A stretch of 56,211 nucleotides of DNA, from NCBI GenBank assembly GCA_030263375.1, contig SZOV01000009.1, positions 1-56,211 on the forward strand, written 5' to 3'. This DNA is from Deltaproteobacteria bacterium PRO3 (GTDB lineage: Bacteria > UBA10199 > DSSB01). The position numbers and the translations under genes are program-made. Numbering within the stretch: position 1 is the first letter of the stretch; every line of letters starts with the position of its first letter. The notes below the pieces were generated by a model that made no database searches, had not been told where the DNA came from, and saw nothing but the letters and a program-made list of their open reading frames with translations. Positions 9,749-20,078 of this stretch are shown piece by piece.

Positions 9749-11050
9749 ATGTCCAGTATCGGAAACATCACCAAACTGCCGGAGTTGCGCAAGCGCATCC
9801 TTTTCACCATCCTGATGCTGGGCGTCTACCGCATCGGCGTCTACGTCCCGACCCCGGGCGTCAACCCCGACGCGATCGCCAAGCTGGTCAACCAGGGCAC
9901 CGTCTTCGGCATCTTCAACCTGTTTTCGGGCGGCGCGCTCGAGAACTTCTCGGTCTTCGCGCTGGGCATCATGCCCTATATCAGCGCCTCGATCATCTTC
10001 CAGCTCCTGGCGGTTGTCATCCCCGCCCTCGAGAAGCTGCAGAAAGAGGGCGAGTCCGGCCGCAAGAAGATCACCCAATGGACCCGCTACGGCACCATCG
10101 TCCTAGCGATCATCCAGGGCCTGGGCATCAGCTACGGCCTCGAACAGCAGGGCGTCCTGTTGCCGGGCGCGGGCGGGCTTTCCTTCTACATCCTGACCGT
10201 CACGACCCTGGCCTCGGGCACCGCCTTCATCATGTGGCTGGGCGAGCAGATCACCGAGCGCGGCATCGGCAACGGCATCTCGCTGATCATCTTCGCGGGC
10301 ATCGTCACGCGCATCCCCGGAGCGATGCGCGACGCCTGGAACGTCAAAGAACAGTTCGGCAGCCTGCTGGGCTTCCTGCTGCTCCTGGCCTTCATCGCGG
10401 CCGTCATCGGCATCATCATCTTCTGTGAGCGCGGGCAGCGCCGCATCCCGATCAACTACGCGAAGCGGGTGGTGGGCCGAAAGATGTACGCCGGGCAGTC
10501 CAGCCACCTGCCGCTCAAGATTAACACCTCGGGCGTCATCCCGCCGATCTTCGCCTCCTCGCTGATCCTGTTCCCGGCGACCATCGCCCAGTTCGTGCAG
10601 AATCCCAAGATCCAGGCATTGGCCAGCAGCCTGTCCACGGGCTGGCTGCACACCGCCCTCTACGTCTCGCTGATCATCTTCTTCTGTTATTTCTATACCG
10701 CGGTGACCTTCAACCCAGTCGACGTCGCCGACAACATCAAGAAGTTCGGCGGCTTCATTCCCGGCATTCGGCCGGGCAAGCCGACCGCCGACTACATCGA
10801 CCGCGTGCTCTCGCGCATCACCCTGGGTGGCGCGATCTACGTGGCGGCCATCTGCGTGCTGCCCGAGATCCTGATCACCCGCTTCGGCATTCCGCAGTCC
10901 CTCGCCGTGACCTTCGGCGGCACCTCGCTCTTGATCGTCGTCGGCGTCGCGATGGACACCGTCGCCCAGATGGAATCGCACCTGCTCACCCGCAACTACG
11001 AGGGCTTCCTCGGCGCCAAGGCGGGCAAGTTCAAGGGAAGAAGGCGATAG
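9749..11050 (+). CDS. secY: Protein translocase subunit SecY
   Basis: SecY (433 aa) forms the ten-helix protein-conducting channel of the inner membrane. The sequence shows the N-terminal [12 protein letters not shown], the family segment [11 protein letters not shown], the plug-helix region [19 protein letters not shown] and the C-terminal loop [16 protein letters not shown]. Length is normal. It shares the spc transcript with rplO upstream and adk three bases downstream. Confidence 0.97.
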   Translation: MSSIGNITKLPELRKRILFTILMLGVYRIGVYVPTPGVNPDAIAKLVNQGTVFGIFNLFSGGALENFSVFALGIMPYISASIIFQLLAVVIPALEKLQKEGESGRKKITQWTRYGTIVLAIIQGLGISYGLEQQGVLLPGAGGLSFYILTVTTLASGTAFIMWLGEQITERGIGNGISLIIFAGIVTRIPGAMRDAWNVKEQFGSLLGFLLLLAFIAAVIGIIIFCERGQRRIPINYAKRVVGRKMYAGQSSHLPLKINTSGVIPPIFASSLILFPATIAQFVQNPKIQALASSLSTGWLHTALYVSLIIFFCYFYTAVTFNPVDVADNIKKFGGFIPGIRPGKPTADYIDRVLSRITLGGAIYVAAICVLPEILITRFGIPQSLAVTFGGTSLLIVVGVAMDTVAQMESHLLTRNYEGFLGAKAGKFKGRRR

Positions 11051-11053
11051 ACG

Positions 11054-11722
11054 ATGAACCTCATTCTCCTAGGCGCGCCGGGGGCCGGCAAGGGCACCCA
11101 ATCGAAATTGCTCCAGGAGAAGTGGAATATCCCGCAGATCTCGACGGGCGACATGCTGCGCGCCGCCAAGCAGGCCAAGACGCCGCTGGGGCTGAAGGCC
11201 GAGACCTTCATGAACGCCGGCAAGCTGGTCCCCGACGAGGTGGTGATCGGCCTGATCCGCGAGCGGCTAGCGGCGCCCGACACCGCGCGAGGTTTCATCC
11301 TCGACGGCTTTCCGCGTACGGTCGCCCAGGCCGAGGCCTTGGGGGATTTGCTGAAGGATTTGAATCGCCGCCTCGACGCCGTGGTGAACCTCGAGGTCCC
11401 CGAGGCCGAGTTGGTCGAGCGCCTCACCGGCCGCTGGACCTGTTCGAACTGCGGCACCGGTTTTCACCTGCGTTTCTCTCCGCCGCGGCAAGCGGGGGTC
11501 TGCGACCGTTGCGGCGGTAGCCTGATCCAGCGGGAGGACGACCAAGAGGCCACCATCCGGCGCCGTTTGAAAGTTTATCTCGAGCAGACGGCCCCCCTGG
11601 TGGCCTATTACGAGAAGGCCGGTCTCCTGAGGGGCGCCTCCGGGATCGGCTCGACCGAAGAGGTCTTTGCGCGTTTGTCCTCCATCGTGGACGGCCTTTC
11701 CATTGCGGGGGCCACTGGGTAG
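11054..11722 (+). CDS. adk: Adenylate kinase, zinc-lid type
   Basis: Adenylate kinase (222 aa) converts ATP plus AMP to two ADP. The P-loop GAPGAGKGTQ is at residues 7-16, STGDMLRAA forms the AMP site, and LDGFPRT is present. The lid has four cysteines at 130, 133, 150 and 153 in two CxxC pairs, as in Gram-positive and deltaproteobacterial enzymes that bind structural zinc. It lies between secY and map, a common order. Confidence 0.97.
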   Translation: MNLILLGAPGAGKGTQSKLLQEKWNIPQISTGDMLRAAKQAKTPLGLKAETFMNAGKLVPDEVVIGLIRERLAAPDTARGFILDGFPRTVAQAEALGDLLKDLNRRLDAVVNLEVPEAELVERLTGRWTCSNCGTGFHLRFSPPRQAGVCDRCGGSLIQREDDQEATIRRRLKVYLEQTAPLVAYYEKAGLLRGASGIGSTEEVFARLSSIVDGLSIAGATG

Positions 11723-11749
11723 AATTTGCGGCATGTCGAAGGTGGTAGC

Positions 11750-12502
11750 GTGATTACCCTGAAGTCCAAGGATGAGATCGAGAAGATCCGGCGCGCCGGC
11801 CAAGTGGTGGCCGAGTGCATCCTGCGCACCGCTGAGCAGGTCAAGCCGGGGGTCACGACCCTCGACCTCGACCGGATCGCCGAGGAGTTCATCGTCTCCC
11901 AGGGCTTGAGGCCGGCCTTCAAGGGCTATTTGGGCTTCCGGCACACCCTCTGCCTCTCGATCAACGAGGAGGTGGTCCACGGGATCCCCTCGAAGAAGCG
12001 GGTCCTGAAGGAGGGGGATATCCTGGGGATCGATTGCGGGGCGATTTACGAGGGATTTTATGGGGATAGCGCCCGAACCGTCCCCTGCGGCAAGGTGGAC
12101 CCCGAGGTGCAGCGCCTGATGGACGTCACCCGGGAGTCCCTCGACCGGGGTATCGAGCAGATGCACCCCCATAAGCGTCTGTACGATATCGGGGCGGCCG
12201 TTCAGGCCCATGCGGAGGGGCAGGGTTTCAGCGTGGTCAAGGAGTACGTCGGCCATGGGATCGGCCGGGCCCTCCACGAGGACCCCCAGGTCCCCAATTA
12301 CGGGACCCCGGGGACCGGGATGCGGCTGAAGGAGGGGATGGTCCTGGCCATCGAGCCCATGGTTAATCTGGGGGGGCAGGAGACCTATATTTTAGGGGAT
12401 GGTTGGACGGTGGTGACCAAAGACGGCAGTTTTTCGGCACATTTTGAAGACACCATCGCCATCACAGAAAAGGGCCCTGAGATCTTGACGCGTTTAAAAT
12501 AA
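11750..12502 (+). CDS. map: Methionine aminopeptidase, type I
   Basis: This 250-residue enzyme removes the initiator methionine from nascent proteins. Metal ligands are recognisable in GIDCGAIYEGFYGDSART (two Asp), GHGIGRALHEDP (His), AIEPMV (Glu) and HFEDTIAIT (Glu). The GTG at 11750 is preferred because AAGGTGG lies five bases upstream; a TTG at 11726 would add eight untypical residues. It follows adk in the spc operon. Confidence 0.95.
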   Translation: MITLKSKDEIEKIRRAGQVVAECILRTAEQVKPGVTTLDLDRIAEEFIVSQGLRPAFKGYLGFRHTLCLSINEEVVHGIPSKKRVLKEGDILGIDCGAIYEGFYGDSARTVPCGKVDPEVQRLMDVTRESLDRGIEQMHPHKRLYDIGAAVQAHAEGQGFSVVKEYVGHGIGRALHEDPQVPNYGTPGTGMRLKEGMVLAIEPMVNLGGQETYILGDGWTVVTKDGSFSAHFEDTIAITEKGPEILTRLK

Positions 12503-12561
12503 ATGTGTATAGGGCGAAACCTTTTTTTTAAAGGCTTACGCCCACTTATATCGCGAGGTTT

Positions 12562-12780
12562 ATGTCCAAAGAAGAGTCTATCGAGGTCGAAGGGACGGTT
12601 TTAGAGCCCCTTCCCAACGCCATGTTTCGGGTCGAACTCGAGAACGGACACAAAGTGCTCGCTCATATTTCTGGCAAAATGCGGATGCATTTTATTAAGA
12701 TTCTGCCCGGCGATAAAGTGAAGCTTGAACTTTCTCCCTACGACTTGAGCCGCGGTCGCATCACGTACCGCGCGAAGTAG
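12562..12780 (+). CDS. infA: Translation initiation factor IF-1
   Basis: IF-1 (72 aa) blocks the A site during initiation. It has the S1/OB-fold sequence [20 protein letters not shown], the [17 protein letters not shown] segment and RGRITYRAK at the end. Normal length and normal position between map and rpmJ. Confidence 0.97.
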   Translation: MSKEESIEVEGTVLEPLPNAMFRVELENGHKVLAHISGKMRMHFIKILPGDKVKLELSPYDLSRGRITYRAK

Positions 12781-12802
12781 AAGAAACGACAAAGAGAATC
12801 CT

Positions 12803-12916
12803 ATGAAAGTCCGTTCCTCGGTGAAAAAGATTTGTCCCAAATGCAAGATCATCCGTCGCGAGGGTGTGGTCCGCGTCATCTGCGAAAACCCCCGGCACAA
12901 GCAGAAACAAGGTTGA
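12803..12916 (+). CDS. rpmJ: 50S ribosomal protein L36
   Basis: A 37-residue gene begins [19 protein letters not shown] and ends NPRHKQKQG. It keeps three cysteines and one histidine (CPKC, VIC, PRHKQ), the zinc-binding C+ form of L36. AAAGAGAATCCT precedes the ATG. It sits between infA and rpsM, as expected. Confidence 0.95.
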   Translation: MKVRSSVKKICPKCKIIRREGVVRVICENPRHKQKQG

Positions 12917-12928
12917 GGATTTAGATTT

Positions 12929-13312
12929 ATGGCACGTCTCGCGGGAGTCGATCTCCCCAGCAAAAAGCGCATCGAAATCGCCCTGCAATATGTCTTCGGC
13001 ATCGGCCAGACCCGTGCCAAAGAGATCCTGAAGGCGACCAACATCGACCCCAACCTGCGCGCCGAAAAGCTGAGCGACGCCGAGGTCGCCCAGATCCGCG
13101 CCTACATCGATTCCAATTTCAAGGTCGAAGGCGATCTGCGCCGCGAGATCTCGATGAACATCAAGCGCCTGGTCGACCAGGGCACCTACCGCGGTTTTCG
13201 GCACCGCAAGGGCCTGCCGGTCCGCGGGCAGCGCACCAAAACCAACTCGCGCACCCGCAAGGGCCCGCGCAAGACCGTGGCGGGCAAGAAGCAGGCGCCC
13301 TCGAAAGGTTAA
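12929..13312 (+). CDS. rpsM: 30S ribosomal protein S13
   Basis: S13 (127 aa) bridges the small-subunit head to the 50S and contacts the P-site tRNA. It begins [20 protein letters not shown], has [14 protein letters not shown], and the basic tail [13 protein letters not shown]-type signature is present as [19 protein letters not shown]. It is the first gene of the alpha-operon segment. Confidence 0.97.
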   Translation: MARLAGVDLPSKKRIEIALQYVFGIGQTRAKEILKATNIDPNLRAEKLSDAEVAQIRAYIDSNFKVEGDLRREISMNIKRLVDQGTYRGFRHRKGLPVRGQRTKTNSRTRKGPRKTVAGKKQAPSKG

Positions 13313-13333
13313 TCTCTCATAAAGGCTTAAATC

Positions 13334-13771
13334 ATGGCGAAAGAGCAGGCCCCGGCGTCCGCAGCCCCCGAAGCGGCGGCGAAACCTGGGAAGAAAGTCA
13401 AAAAGAAGAAGAAGGTCAAAAAGAACGTCGCCATCGGCGTCGTCCATATCAACGCGACCTTCAACAACACGATCATCACCGTGACCGATCCCTCCGGCAA
13501 CGTCATCGCCTGGAGCACCTCGGGCGCCAAGGGCTTCAAGGGCTCCCGCAAAAGCACGCCCTTCGCCGCGCAGATCGCCGCCGAAGACGCCGTCCGCAAG
13601 GCGATGGAACACGGCTTGCGCACCGTCTCGGTTCTGGTCAAGGGCCCGGGAGGCGGCCGCGAGTCCGCGCTGCGCGCCATCGCCAACACCGGAGTGCGGG
13701 TCACCTACATTCGCGACGTGACGCCGATCCCGCACAACGGCTGCCGTCCGCCGAAGAAGCGAAGGGTATAG
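13334..13771 (+). CDS. rpsK: 30S ribosomal protein S11 with basic N-terminal extension
   Basis: S11 (145 aa) shapes the 30S platform. The core starts around residue 30 with [20 protein letters not shown] and continues to [13 protein letters not shown] and the ending [18 protein letters not shown]. About 25 extra Ala/Lys-rich residues precede the core. A tandem octanucleotide repeat follows in the gap before rpsD. Confidence 0.96.
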   Translation: MAKEQAPASAAPEAAAKPGKKVKKKKKVKKNVAIGVVHINATFNNTIITVTDPSGNVIAWSTSGAKGFKGSRKSTPFAAQIAAEDAVRKAMEHGLRTVSVLVKGPGGGRESALRAIANTGVRVTYIRDVTPIPHNGCRPPKKRRV

Positions 13772-13775
13772 TTTT

Positions 13776-13815
13776 AAGTGCCTAAGTGTCCAAGTGCCTA
13801 AGTGTCTAAGTATTT
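13776..13815. repeat. Tandem octanucleotide repeat between rpsK and rpsD
   Basis: Five 8-base units are seen: AAGTGCCT, AAGTGTCC, AAGTGCCT, AAGTGTCT, AAGTATTT. A sequence GGGACACTTTA at 13820-13830 is complementary to the TAAGTGTCC unit, so part of the array can form a hairpin with a T-rich loop. It fills the 78-base gap between two ribosomal protein genes. Confidence 0.85.
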
Positions 13816-13849
13816 TTTTGGGACACTTTAGAATTGATAGAGGTTTTGA

Positions 13850-14476
13850 ATGGCTAGATATAACGAATCTGTTTGCAGGTTGTGCCGGAGAGAAGGCGTA
13901 AAGCTCTTTTTGAAGGGCGACCGCTGCTACACCGACAAGTGCGCCATCGAGCGCCGCGCCTACGCCCCCGGCCAGCACGGCCAGGCCCGCACCAAGTTTT
14001 CCGAGTACGGCACCCAGCTTCGCGAGAAGCAGAAGGTCAAGCGCATCTACGGCCTGCTCGAGAAGCAGTTCCGCCTCACCTTCGGCGAGGCCGAGCGCCG
14101 CAAGGGCGTCACCGGCGAAAACCTGCTCAACCGCCTCGAGTCCCGCATCGACACCTTCGTCTACCGCGCGGGCTTCGCGAACAGCCGCAACGAGGCGCGC
14201 CAGCTGGTGCTGCACGGGCATTTCAAGGTGAACGGCCGCAAGGTCAACACGCCTTCCACCGTGCTCCGGGCGGGCGATGTCGTCGAGCTGCGCGAGAAGA
14301 GCCGCAAGGTCGAGCGCATCGTCAAGGCCCTCGAGGCTGTCGACCGCCGCGGTCTGCCCTCGTGGGTCGAGCTCGACAAGGGCGCCTTCAAGGCCACGGT
14401 CAAATCGACGCCGGTCCGCGCCGAGCTGACCTTGCCGATCACCGAGCAGCTGATCGTCGAATTGTATTCGAAATAA
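13850..14476 (+). CDS. rpsD: 30S ribosomal protein S4, zinc-finger type
   Basis: S4 (208 aa) nucleates 16S assembly. The N-terminus has CRLC at residues 9-12 followed by two more cysteines in CYTDKC, the zinc-binding C+ form. The S4 RNA-binding domain is at about 97-160 ([29 protein letters not shown]). It is normal in length and placed before rpoA. Confidence 0.97.
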   Translation: MARYNESVCRLCRREGVKLFLKGDRCYTDKCAIERRAYAPGQHGQARTKFSEYGTQLREKQKVKRIYGLLEKQFRLTFGEAERRKGVTGENLLNRLESRIDTFVYRAGFANSRNEARQLVLHGHFKVNGRKVNTPSTVLRAGDVVELREKSRKVERIVKALEAVDRRGLPSWVELDKGAFKATVKSTPVRAELTLPITEQLIVELYSK

Positions 14477-14505
14477 AGAAATAGAAAATCGGAGGATGGA
14501 TCGAC

Positions 14506-15540
<1,035 letters not shown>

Positions 15541-15554
15541 AGTAAAGGTTCGTT

Positions 15555-16121
15555 ATGCGTCATCAAGTCCGTAAAAAGCGCTTCGGCCGCACCACCTCGC
15601 ACCGTATGGCTATGTTCCGCAACATGGTCACCTCGCTCATCATCGAAGAGCGGATCACCACGACGGTGGTCAAGGCCAAAGAGCTGCGCCGCTTCGCCGA
15701 AAAAATGGTCACCCTCGCGAAGACCGGCACCCTGCACGCCCGTCGTCAGGCCGCCGCCTTCGTCCGCACCAACGACGCGGTGAAGAAGCTCTTCGCCGAG
15801 CTGGGCCCTCGCTTCCAAGAGCGCAAGGGCGGCTACACCCGCATCCTCAAGCTGGGCAACCGCCTGGGCGACGGGGCGCCGATGGCGATCATCGAGTACC
15901 TGGGCTATCAGGCCAAGCCGAAGAAGGCGAAGGCCGAGGCCGGCCAGGGCGCCGAAGAGGCCCCGAAGGCCGAAAAGAAGGCGAAGGCCCCCAAGAAAGA
16001 AAAAAAGGCGGAACCGAAGGCCGAGAAAGAAGCCAAAAAAGAAGAGAAGAAGCCCAAGGCCGAAAAGAAGCCCGCCAAGAAGGCCGAGAAGCAAGAGAAG
16101 CCCAAGAAGAAAGAAAAATAG
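15555..16121 (+). CDS. rplQ: 50S ribosomal protein L17 with long charged tail
   Basis: L17 is recognised by [36 protein letters not shown] and [21 protein letters not shown]17 is usually about 115-130 aa but this protein has 188. Residues after about 122 are almost entirely Lys, Ala, Glu and Pro. It is the last gene of the ribosomal cluster; a strong terminator follows 20 bases after the stop. Confidence 0.95.
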   Translation: MRHQVRKKRFGRTTSHRMAMFRNMVTSLIIEERITTTVVKAKELRRFAEKMVTLAKTGTLHARRQAAAFVRTNDAVKKLFAELGPRFQERKGGYTRILKLGNRLGDGAPMAIIEYLGYQAKPKKAKAEAGQGAEEAPKAEKKAKAPKKEKKAEPKAEKEAKKEEKKPKAEKKPAKKAEKQEKPKKKEK

Positions 16122-16140
16122 GGCTCGGTATTCAAGCTTT

Positions 16141-16169
16141 AAAACGCCCCGCCCGCGCGGGGCGTTTTC
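16141..16169 (+). terminator. Terminator of the ribosomal protein supercluster
   Basis: AAAACGCCCCGC and GCGGGGCGTTTT are perfect inverted arms around a short loop, followed by CATTTTC. The A-run upstream and T-run downstream make it potentially bidirectional. It closes the transcript after rplQ. Confidence 0.9.
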
Positions 16170-16178
16170 ATTTTCGCT

Positions 16179-16703
16179 ATGAACCAACGCGCCGTCATCT
16201 TTATCCTGCTTTTCGCGATCGCCGCCTCGGGGATCTACCTGCTCTTTCGGCGGGACTTCACCAGCGGCCCCAAGCTGGGCGCCTTCGCGCCCGAATTTAC
16301 CCTGAAGGACGCCCAACAGCGGGATATCCCGCTCGCCTCGCTGCGCGGCAAGGTCGTCCTGCTCAACTTCTGGGCCACCTGGTGCGGGCCCTGTCAGGAG
16401 GAGATGCCCTCGCTGGAGGCCCTCTATCAGCGCTACAAGGACAAGGGCTTCGTGGTGGTCGGCGTCAGTCTGGACGAAGAGGGCTGGCCCGCGATCGAGG
16501 CCTTTACCAAACGCATCCCGGTGAGCTTCCCCGTCCTCCTGGACGCGCAGCAAGCCACCAGCGACCTCTACCAGGTCTACCGCATCCCCGAGACCTACCT
16601 GATCGACCCCAGCGGGAAGATCGTCGACAAGTTCGTCGGGCCGCAGAATTACGACAAGGAGATCTTCTACAAGAAGGTGGAGCGGCATTTGCCGTCTTCG
16701 TAG
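16179..16703 (+). CDS. Membrane-anchored thioredoxin-like protein (TlpA/ResA family)
   Basis: This 174-residue protein has an N-terminal transmembrane anchor (residues 5-23) and a periplasmic thioredoxin fold. The redox motif WCGPC is at about residues 68-72, inside LLNFWATWCGPCQEEMPS. The cis-proline loop appears as YRIPETYLIDPSGKI. The family keeps periplasmic cysteines reduced, often for cytochrome c maturation, but no such partner genes are nearby, so the substrate is unknown. Its TAG stop is the first three bases of a GTAGGGG-type repeat. Confidence 0.88.
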   Translation: MNQRAVIFILLFAIAASGIYLLFRRDFTSGPKLGAFAPEFTLKDAQQRDIPLASLRGKVVLLNFWATWCGPCQEEMPSLEALYQRYKDKGFVVVGVSLDEEGWPAIEAFTKRIPVSFPVLLDAQQATSDLYQVYRIPETYLIDPSGKIVDKFVGPQNYDKEIFYKKVERHLPSS

Positions 16704-16723
16704 GGGCGAACGAAGGGTTCGCG
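16700..16723. repeat. GTAGGGG-type palindromic repeat, copy 5
   Basis: GTAGGGGCGAACGAAGGGTT followed by CGCG. It provides the TAG stop of the thioredoxin gene and lies between two convergent genes. The right arm is degraded relative to the other copies. Confidence 0.65.
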
Positions 16724-16727
16724 GTTG

Positions 16728-17111
16728 TTACTTTTTGAAGTACTTCAGCCCCTGCGACTTCTCCGGCACGATTTGATTGTGGGCGTCGACCAGGACCACC
16801 TTGGGCTGGTGGCCGGCGAGCTTCTCTTCCGGGAGGCTGACAAAGCTGGTAATAATGACGATGTCGCCCTTCTTGGCAAGATGGGCGGCGGCGCCGTTGA
16901 TGCAGACGGTGGCCGAGCCGCGGGGGGCGGCGAGGGCATAGGTCTCGAAGCGGTTGCCGTTGGTGACGTCCCAGATATGAACGTGCTCGTGGGGAAGGAT
17001 GTCGGCGGCCTCGAGAAGATCGAGGTCGACCGAGACGCTGCCTTCGTAGTGCAGGTCGGCGTCGGTGACCGTGGCCCGGTGGATTTTGGATTTTAGTAGA
17101 TTTCGAAACAC
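16728..17111 (-). CDS. panD: Aspartate 1-decarboxylase
   Basis: PanD (127 aa) decarboxylates aspartate to beta-alanine for pantothenate and coenzyme A. The start [20 protein letters not shown] is typical. The self-cleavage site that creates the pyruvoyl cofactor is visible as YEGSVS, with cleavage expected between Gly24 and Ser25. [11 protein letters not shown] and [18 protein letters not shown] are conserved. The start codon is GTG. No other pan genes are in view. Confidence 0.95.
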   Translation of the reverse strand: MFRNLLKSKIHRATVTDADLHYEGSVSVDLDLLEAADILPHEHVHIWDVTNGNRFETYALAAPRGSATVCINGAAAHLAKKGDIVIITSFVSLPEEKLAGHQPKVVLVDAHNQIVPEKSQGLKYFKK

Positions 17112-17153
17112 GCTTTCAGCCTAATATGTCCCGAGAATGGGTGTCAAGTCGGC

Positions 17154-17465
17154 ATGATGATTAGGAAAATCCTCCAGCGCGCTTCCAGTTGGGCCCACAG
17201 CCTGAGCCATTTCGGCAACTTGGGCAAAACCGCCGCGACCCGCGCCTTCCTCCGGAAAGAGCGCAAGAAGCTATTAATGAAGCTGGGAGAGCGGGTGGTG
17301 CTGTGGGTGCAGGACCATTCCGAGGCGCCGATGGAGGTCCGGCGCGCCGTGGAGCAGATTCGCAAGTTGGACGCCCTTTTGTCCAAGCGCGATTTTGGGG
17401 GAGAGAACGGCGCGGACTTCGTCCCCGCTCCCAAGTCCCGCGGGTCGAGAAAGCGTAAGCCCTGA
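17154..17465 (+). CDS. Small basic protein of unknown function
   Basis: A 103-residue reading frame with two adjacent ATG codons at its start. It is rich in Lys and Arg, predicted mostly helical, with an amphipathic middle (RKERKKLLMKLGERVVLWVQ) and a short basic tail. I do not recognise a family. It is divergent from panD and convergent with ptsP. Codon usage matches the neighbours, which supports a real gene. Confidence 0.55.
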   Translation: MMIRKILQRASSWAHSLSHFGNLGKTAATRAFLRKERKKLLMKLGERVVLWVQDHSEAPMEVRRAVEQIRKLDALLSKRDFGGENGADFVPAPKSRGSRKRKP

Positions 17466-17485
17466 CCCTCCTCGCTCAAGCCGTC

Positions 17486-19696
17486 TTACTTACTATTGTG
17501 GAACTCTTCCAAAACGGCCTTAACCTCCTGAATCGTCGTTGCGAGCAAGGCTTGCTTGGCCATTTCCTCGGCCTTCCGGTGACTCAGTGCCCGAATGACC
17601 CGCTTGGCCGCCGGAATGAAGGCCGGCGTCATCGAGAGGTGGGTGATTCCCAATCCGACCAATAGAGGGATGATGGCGGGGTCGCTGGCCGCCTCTCCGC
17701 AGACCGCAACGGGTTTCTGCGCCGTCGCTCCCGCCTCCGCCACCCGCGCGATGCCGGCGAGGACGCCGGGGTGCAAGATCTCGAAGTACGAGGCGACATG
17801 TTCGTTATTCCGGTCCACCGCCAAGGTGAACTGGATCAAATCGTTGGTTCCGATGCTCAGGAAGTCGGCGTGCCGGGCCAGCAGGGGGGAGAGATGGACG
17901 GCGCTGGGAATCTCGATCATGACGCCCAGCTCGATCCTCGGGTCGAAGGGAATGCCCTGCTCGGAAAGATCTTGTTGGATCGCCCCCAGCATTTTCTGGA
18001 CCTCGCGGATTTCCTCCATTCCCGAGACCATCGGGATGAGCAGGCGCATAGGCCCGAAATGCGAGGCCCGAAGCAGGGCTCGGAGCTGGGCTCCCAAGAT
18101 GTCCGGCCTGGACAGCAGGAGGCGGATCGATCGATTGCCCAGGAAGGGGTTCTCTTCCTGGATGGCGTGGAGCGCCGCGATCGGCTTGTCTCCCCCGGCG
18201 TCCAGGATACGGAAGGTGATGGGCAAGCCGTCGGCGTCTTCCACCATTCGCCGGTAGAGATTGAATTGCTCCTCCTCGTCCGGGAGGGTCGACCGCTTCA
18301 GGAAGAGGAACTCGGTCCGGAACAGGCCGACGCCCTCCGCGCCGAGATTGCGGAGGGTTTTTAGGTCGGCCGCGAAGCCGAGATTGGCCTCGAGGCCTAT
18401 CCTTCGCCCGTCGCGGGTGGCGGCCGGCTGGAAAGCGACGGCGTCGAACTCGACCATCGATTCGATGCGCCTTTCTTCCAGCGCCTCGTATTCGTCGAGC
18501 GTAGCGGGGTCCGGGTTGAGGATCACCCGCCCCTTGTCGCCGTCCACTATCAGCAGGTCTCCCGGAGTCGCGCTCTCCGCGATGCCCGGAACCCCCATCA
18601 CGGCGGGCACGCCCAGCGAACGCGCCAGGATGGCGGCGTGGGAGGTGGGGCCGCCCGTCGTCGTGACGATGCCCAGAATTTTTTGCGGATCCAGCCGCGA
18701 GGTGTCGGAGGGGCCGAGGGATTTTGCCACCAGGATGCCCGACCAATCTTCCCTCAGGCCCTGAACGCCGATTTTTAAAAGATTCCCCAGGGTTCGTTCC
18801 CGCAGCTCCTCGAGGTCGACGGCTTTTTCCTCGAAACCGGGACTGGGGTTCGACCGGATCGCGCTGATAAACTCCGAAAAGACGTCACCGGCGCTCTGGA
18901 GCGGGCTTTTTCCGTTTTTCACCTCGGTTTCCATCCGGAGCAGGAAGTCGGGGTCGGAAAGCATCATCCGGTGGCTGCCGAAGATATCGGATTCGCGTTT
19001 CGAGGACTCCTTTTCCACCCTCCGCTCGAGGCCGAGCAGGTCCTGCGACGCCTGCTCGAGGGCGCTTTGCAGGAGTTCCCATTCGTGCGCGACGTCGTAG
19101 GATCCTTGCGCGACGGGCGTCGCAAGGCCCCCGCCACGGAGGAGCAGCGCGGGGCCGATGCCGAAGCCGGGGGAGGCGGCTATTCCTTCGAATACCACCT
19201 GGCCCGGCTTGCCCCGCACTTGACGTTTGGCGCGTTCGAGGGCCGCAATGGCCGGCAGGGTGCCGGCGAGCTGCAGCGCGATGAATTCGAGGAATCGCGC
19301 CTCCTCGGGCTTGAGGGGCTGGGGACGGGCGCTTTGCAGCACCAGCAAGCCCGAAATTTCTTCCCGATGGACCAAGGGAACGGCGATACAGGAGCTGTGG
19401 CGGTCTTCCAGGAAGGCCGTTTCCATTTTCCGGGTCGCGAGCTCTAATAGCTTCAGGTGGGTCGCCGGGAGCACATGGCCGACGGCGCCGAAATCCACGG
19501 CGTCGGTCGCGACCAGCTTCAGCTGTTCCTGGTTGAGCTCGTAAAGGGAGCACAGCTCCACCTTGAAATGGCCCCTGATTACCTTGACGATTTGGGTCAA
19601 AGAACTCGATGCATGGCTGGAGACCTTGAGGGCCTCCATGATGAGCGAGAGGGTCCTGGCGGCTTGCGATTGGGGGGACATAAAACACTTTATCAT
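17486..19696 (-). CDS. ptsP: Phosphoenolpyruvate-protein phosphotransferase with GAF domain (PtsP, EI-Ntr)
   Basis: This 736-residue protein starts the nitrogen-type phosphotransferase relay by transferring phosphate from PEP to an HPr-like protein. A GAF sensor domain occupies about residues 20-165. The phosphohistidine is His353 in GGPTSHAAILARSLGVPAVM. The C-terminal TIM barrel has GLFRTEFLFL, SIGTNDLIQFTLAVDR and the catalytic Cys666 in VCGEAASDP. The ATG at 19696 has a GGA upstream; an ATG at 19681 is an alternative. No HPr, EIIA or EIIB gene is within the window. Confidence 0.93.
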   Translation of the reverse strand: MIKCFMSPQSQAARTLSLIMEALKVSSHASSSLTQIVKVIRGHFKVELCSLYELNQEQLKLVATDAVDFGAVGHVLPATHLKLLELATRKMETAFLEDRHSSCIAVPLVHREEISGLLVLQSARPQPLKPEEARFLEFIALQLAGTLPAIAALERAKRQVRGKPGQVVFEGIAASPGFGIGPALLLRGGGLATPVAQGSYDVAHEWELLQSALEQASQDLLGLERRVEKESSKRESDIFGSHRMMLSDPDFLLRMETEVKNGKSPLQSAGDVFSEFISAIRSNPSPGFEEKAVDLEELRERTLGNLLKIGVQGLREDWSGILVAKSLGPSDTSRLDPQKILGIVTTTGGPTSHAAILARSLGVPAVMGVPGIAESATPGDLLIVDGDKGRVILNPDPATLDEYEALEERRIESMVEFDAVAFQPAATRDGRRIGLEANLGFAADLKTLRNLGAEGVGLFRTEFLFLKRSTLPDEEEQFNLYRRMVEDADGLPITFRILDAGGDKPIAALHAIQEENPFLGNRSIRLLLSRPDILGAQLRALLRASHFGPMRLLIPMVSGMEEIREVQKMLGAIQQDLSEQGIPFDPRIELGVMIEIPSAVHLSPLLARHADFLSIGTNDLIQFTLAVDRNNEHVASYFEILHPGVLAGIARVAEAGATAQKPVAVCGEAASDPAIIPLLVGLGITHLSMTPAFIPAAKRVIRALSHRKAEEMAKQALLATTIQEVKAVLEEFHNSK

Positions 19697-19768
19697 GATT
19701 CCGAGGGAAGATATAGGTAAAGCCAGCCGCGCGATTTTCATGTATGGTCTTCATAGGACGGAGGATTC

Positions 19769-20017
19769 GTGATCCTGAACATCGACAACCTGAGCGTCTC
19801 CCTGCGGAATGCCTGGGCGGACCTTGCCGCCTCTTTGGAGAGACTGGGCTACGACATCAAGGTCTTTTCCGGCAGCAAGGGCGCCAAGGTTTTTGCGAAA
19901 GAAACCGGCGCCGAGGCCGGCGAAATCAGCGCGGAGATGGCCGCGGATGAAGAGATCGACTACATTCTTTATTCGAGGTTGAACCTCAAGCGAAAGGCCG
20001 AAGAAACCGGGGGCTGA
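19769..20017 (+). CDS. Small acidic protein of unknown function
   Basis: An 82-residue frame starting with GTG, preceded by GGAGG at 19759-19763. It contains NIDNLSVSLRNAWADLAASL and a C-terminal IDYILYSRLNLKRKAEE. No signal peptide, membrane span or motif is recognised. It sits alone between divergently read ptsP and the downstream kinase and could be the first gene of the kinase transcript. Confidence 0.6.
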   Translation: MILNIDNLSVSLRNAWADLAASLERLGYDIKVFSGSKGAKVFAKETGAEAGEISAEMAADEEIDYILYSRLNLKRKAEETGG

Positions 20018-20078
20018 GCACGCCTTCCCACCACATCGTCGGGCCTTCATCGGACTCATCCGGAGGAATGGATCACTC

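Noticed and set aside
12761-14221. Long minus-strand open frame opposite rpsM-rpsK-rpsD
   Set aside because: It is a GC-rich antisense shadow of clear ribosomal protein genes, with no motif of its own.
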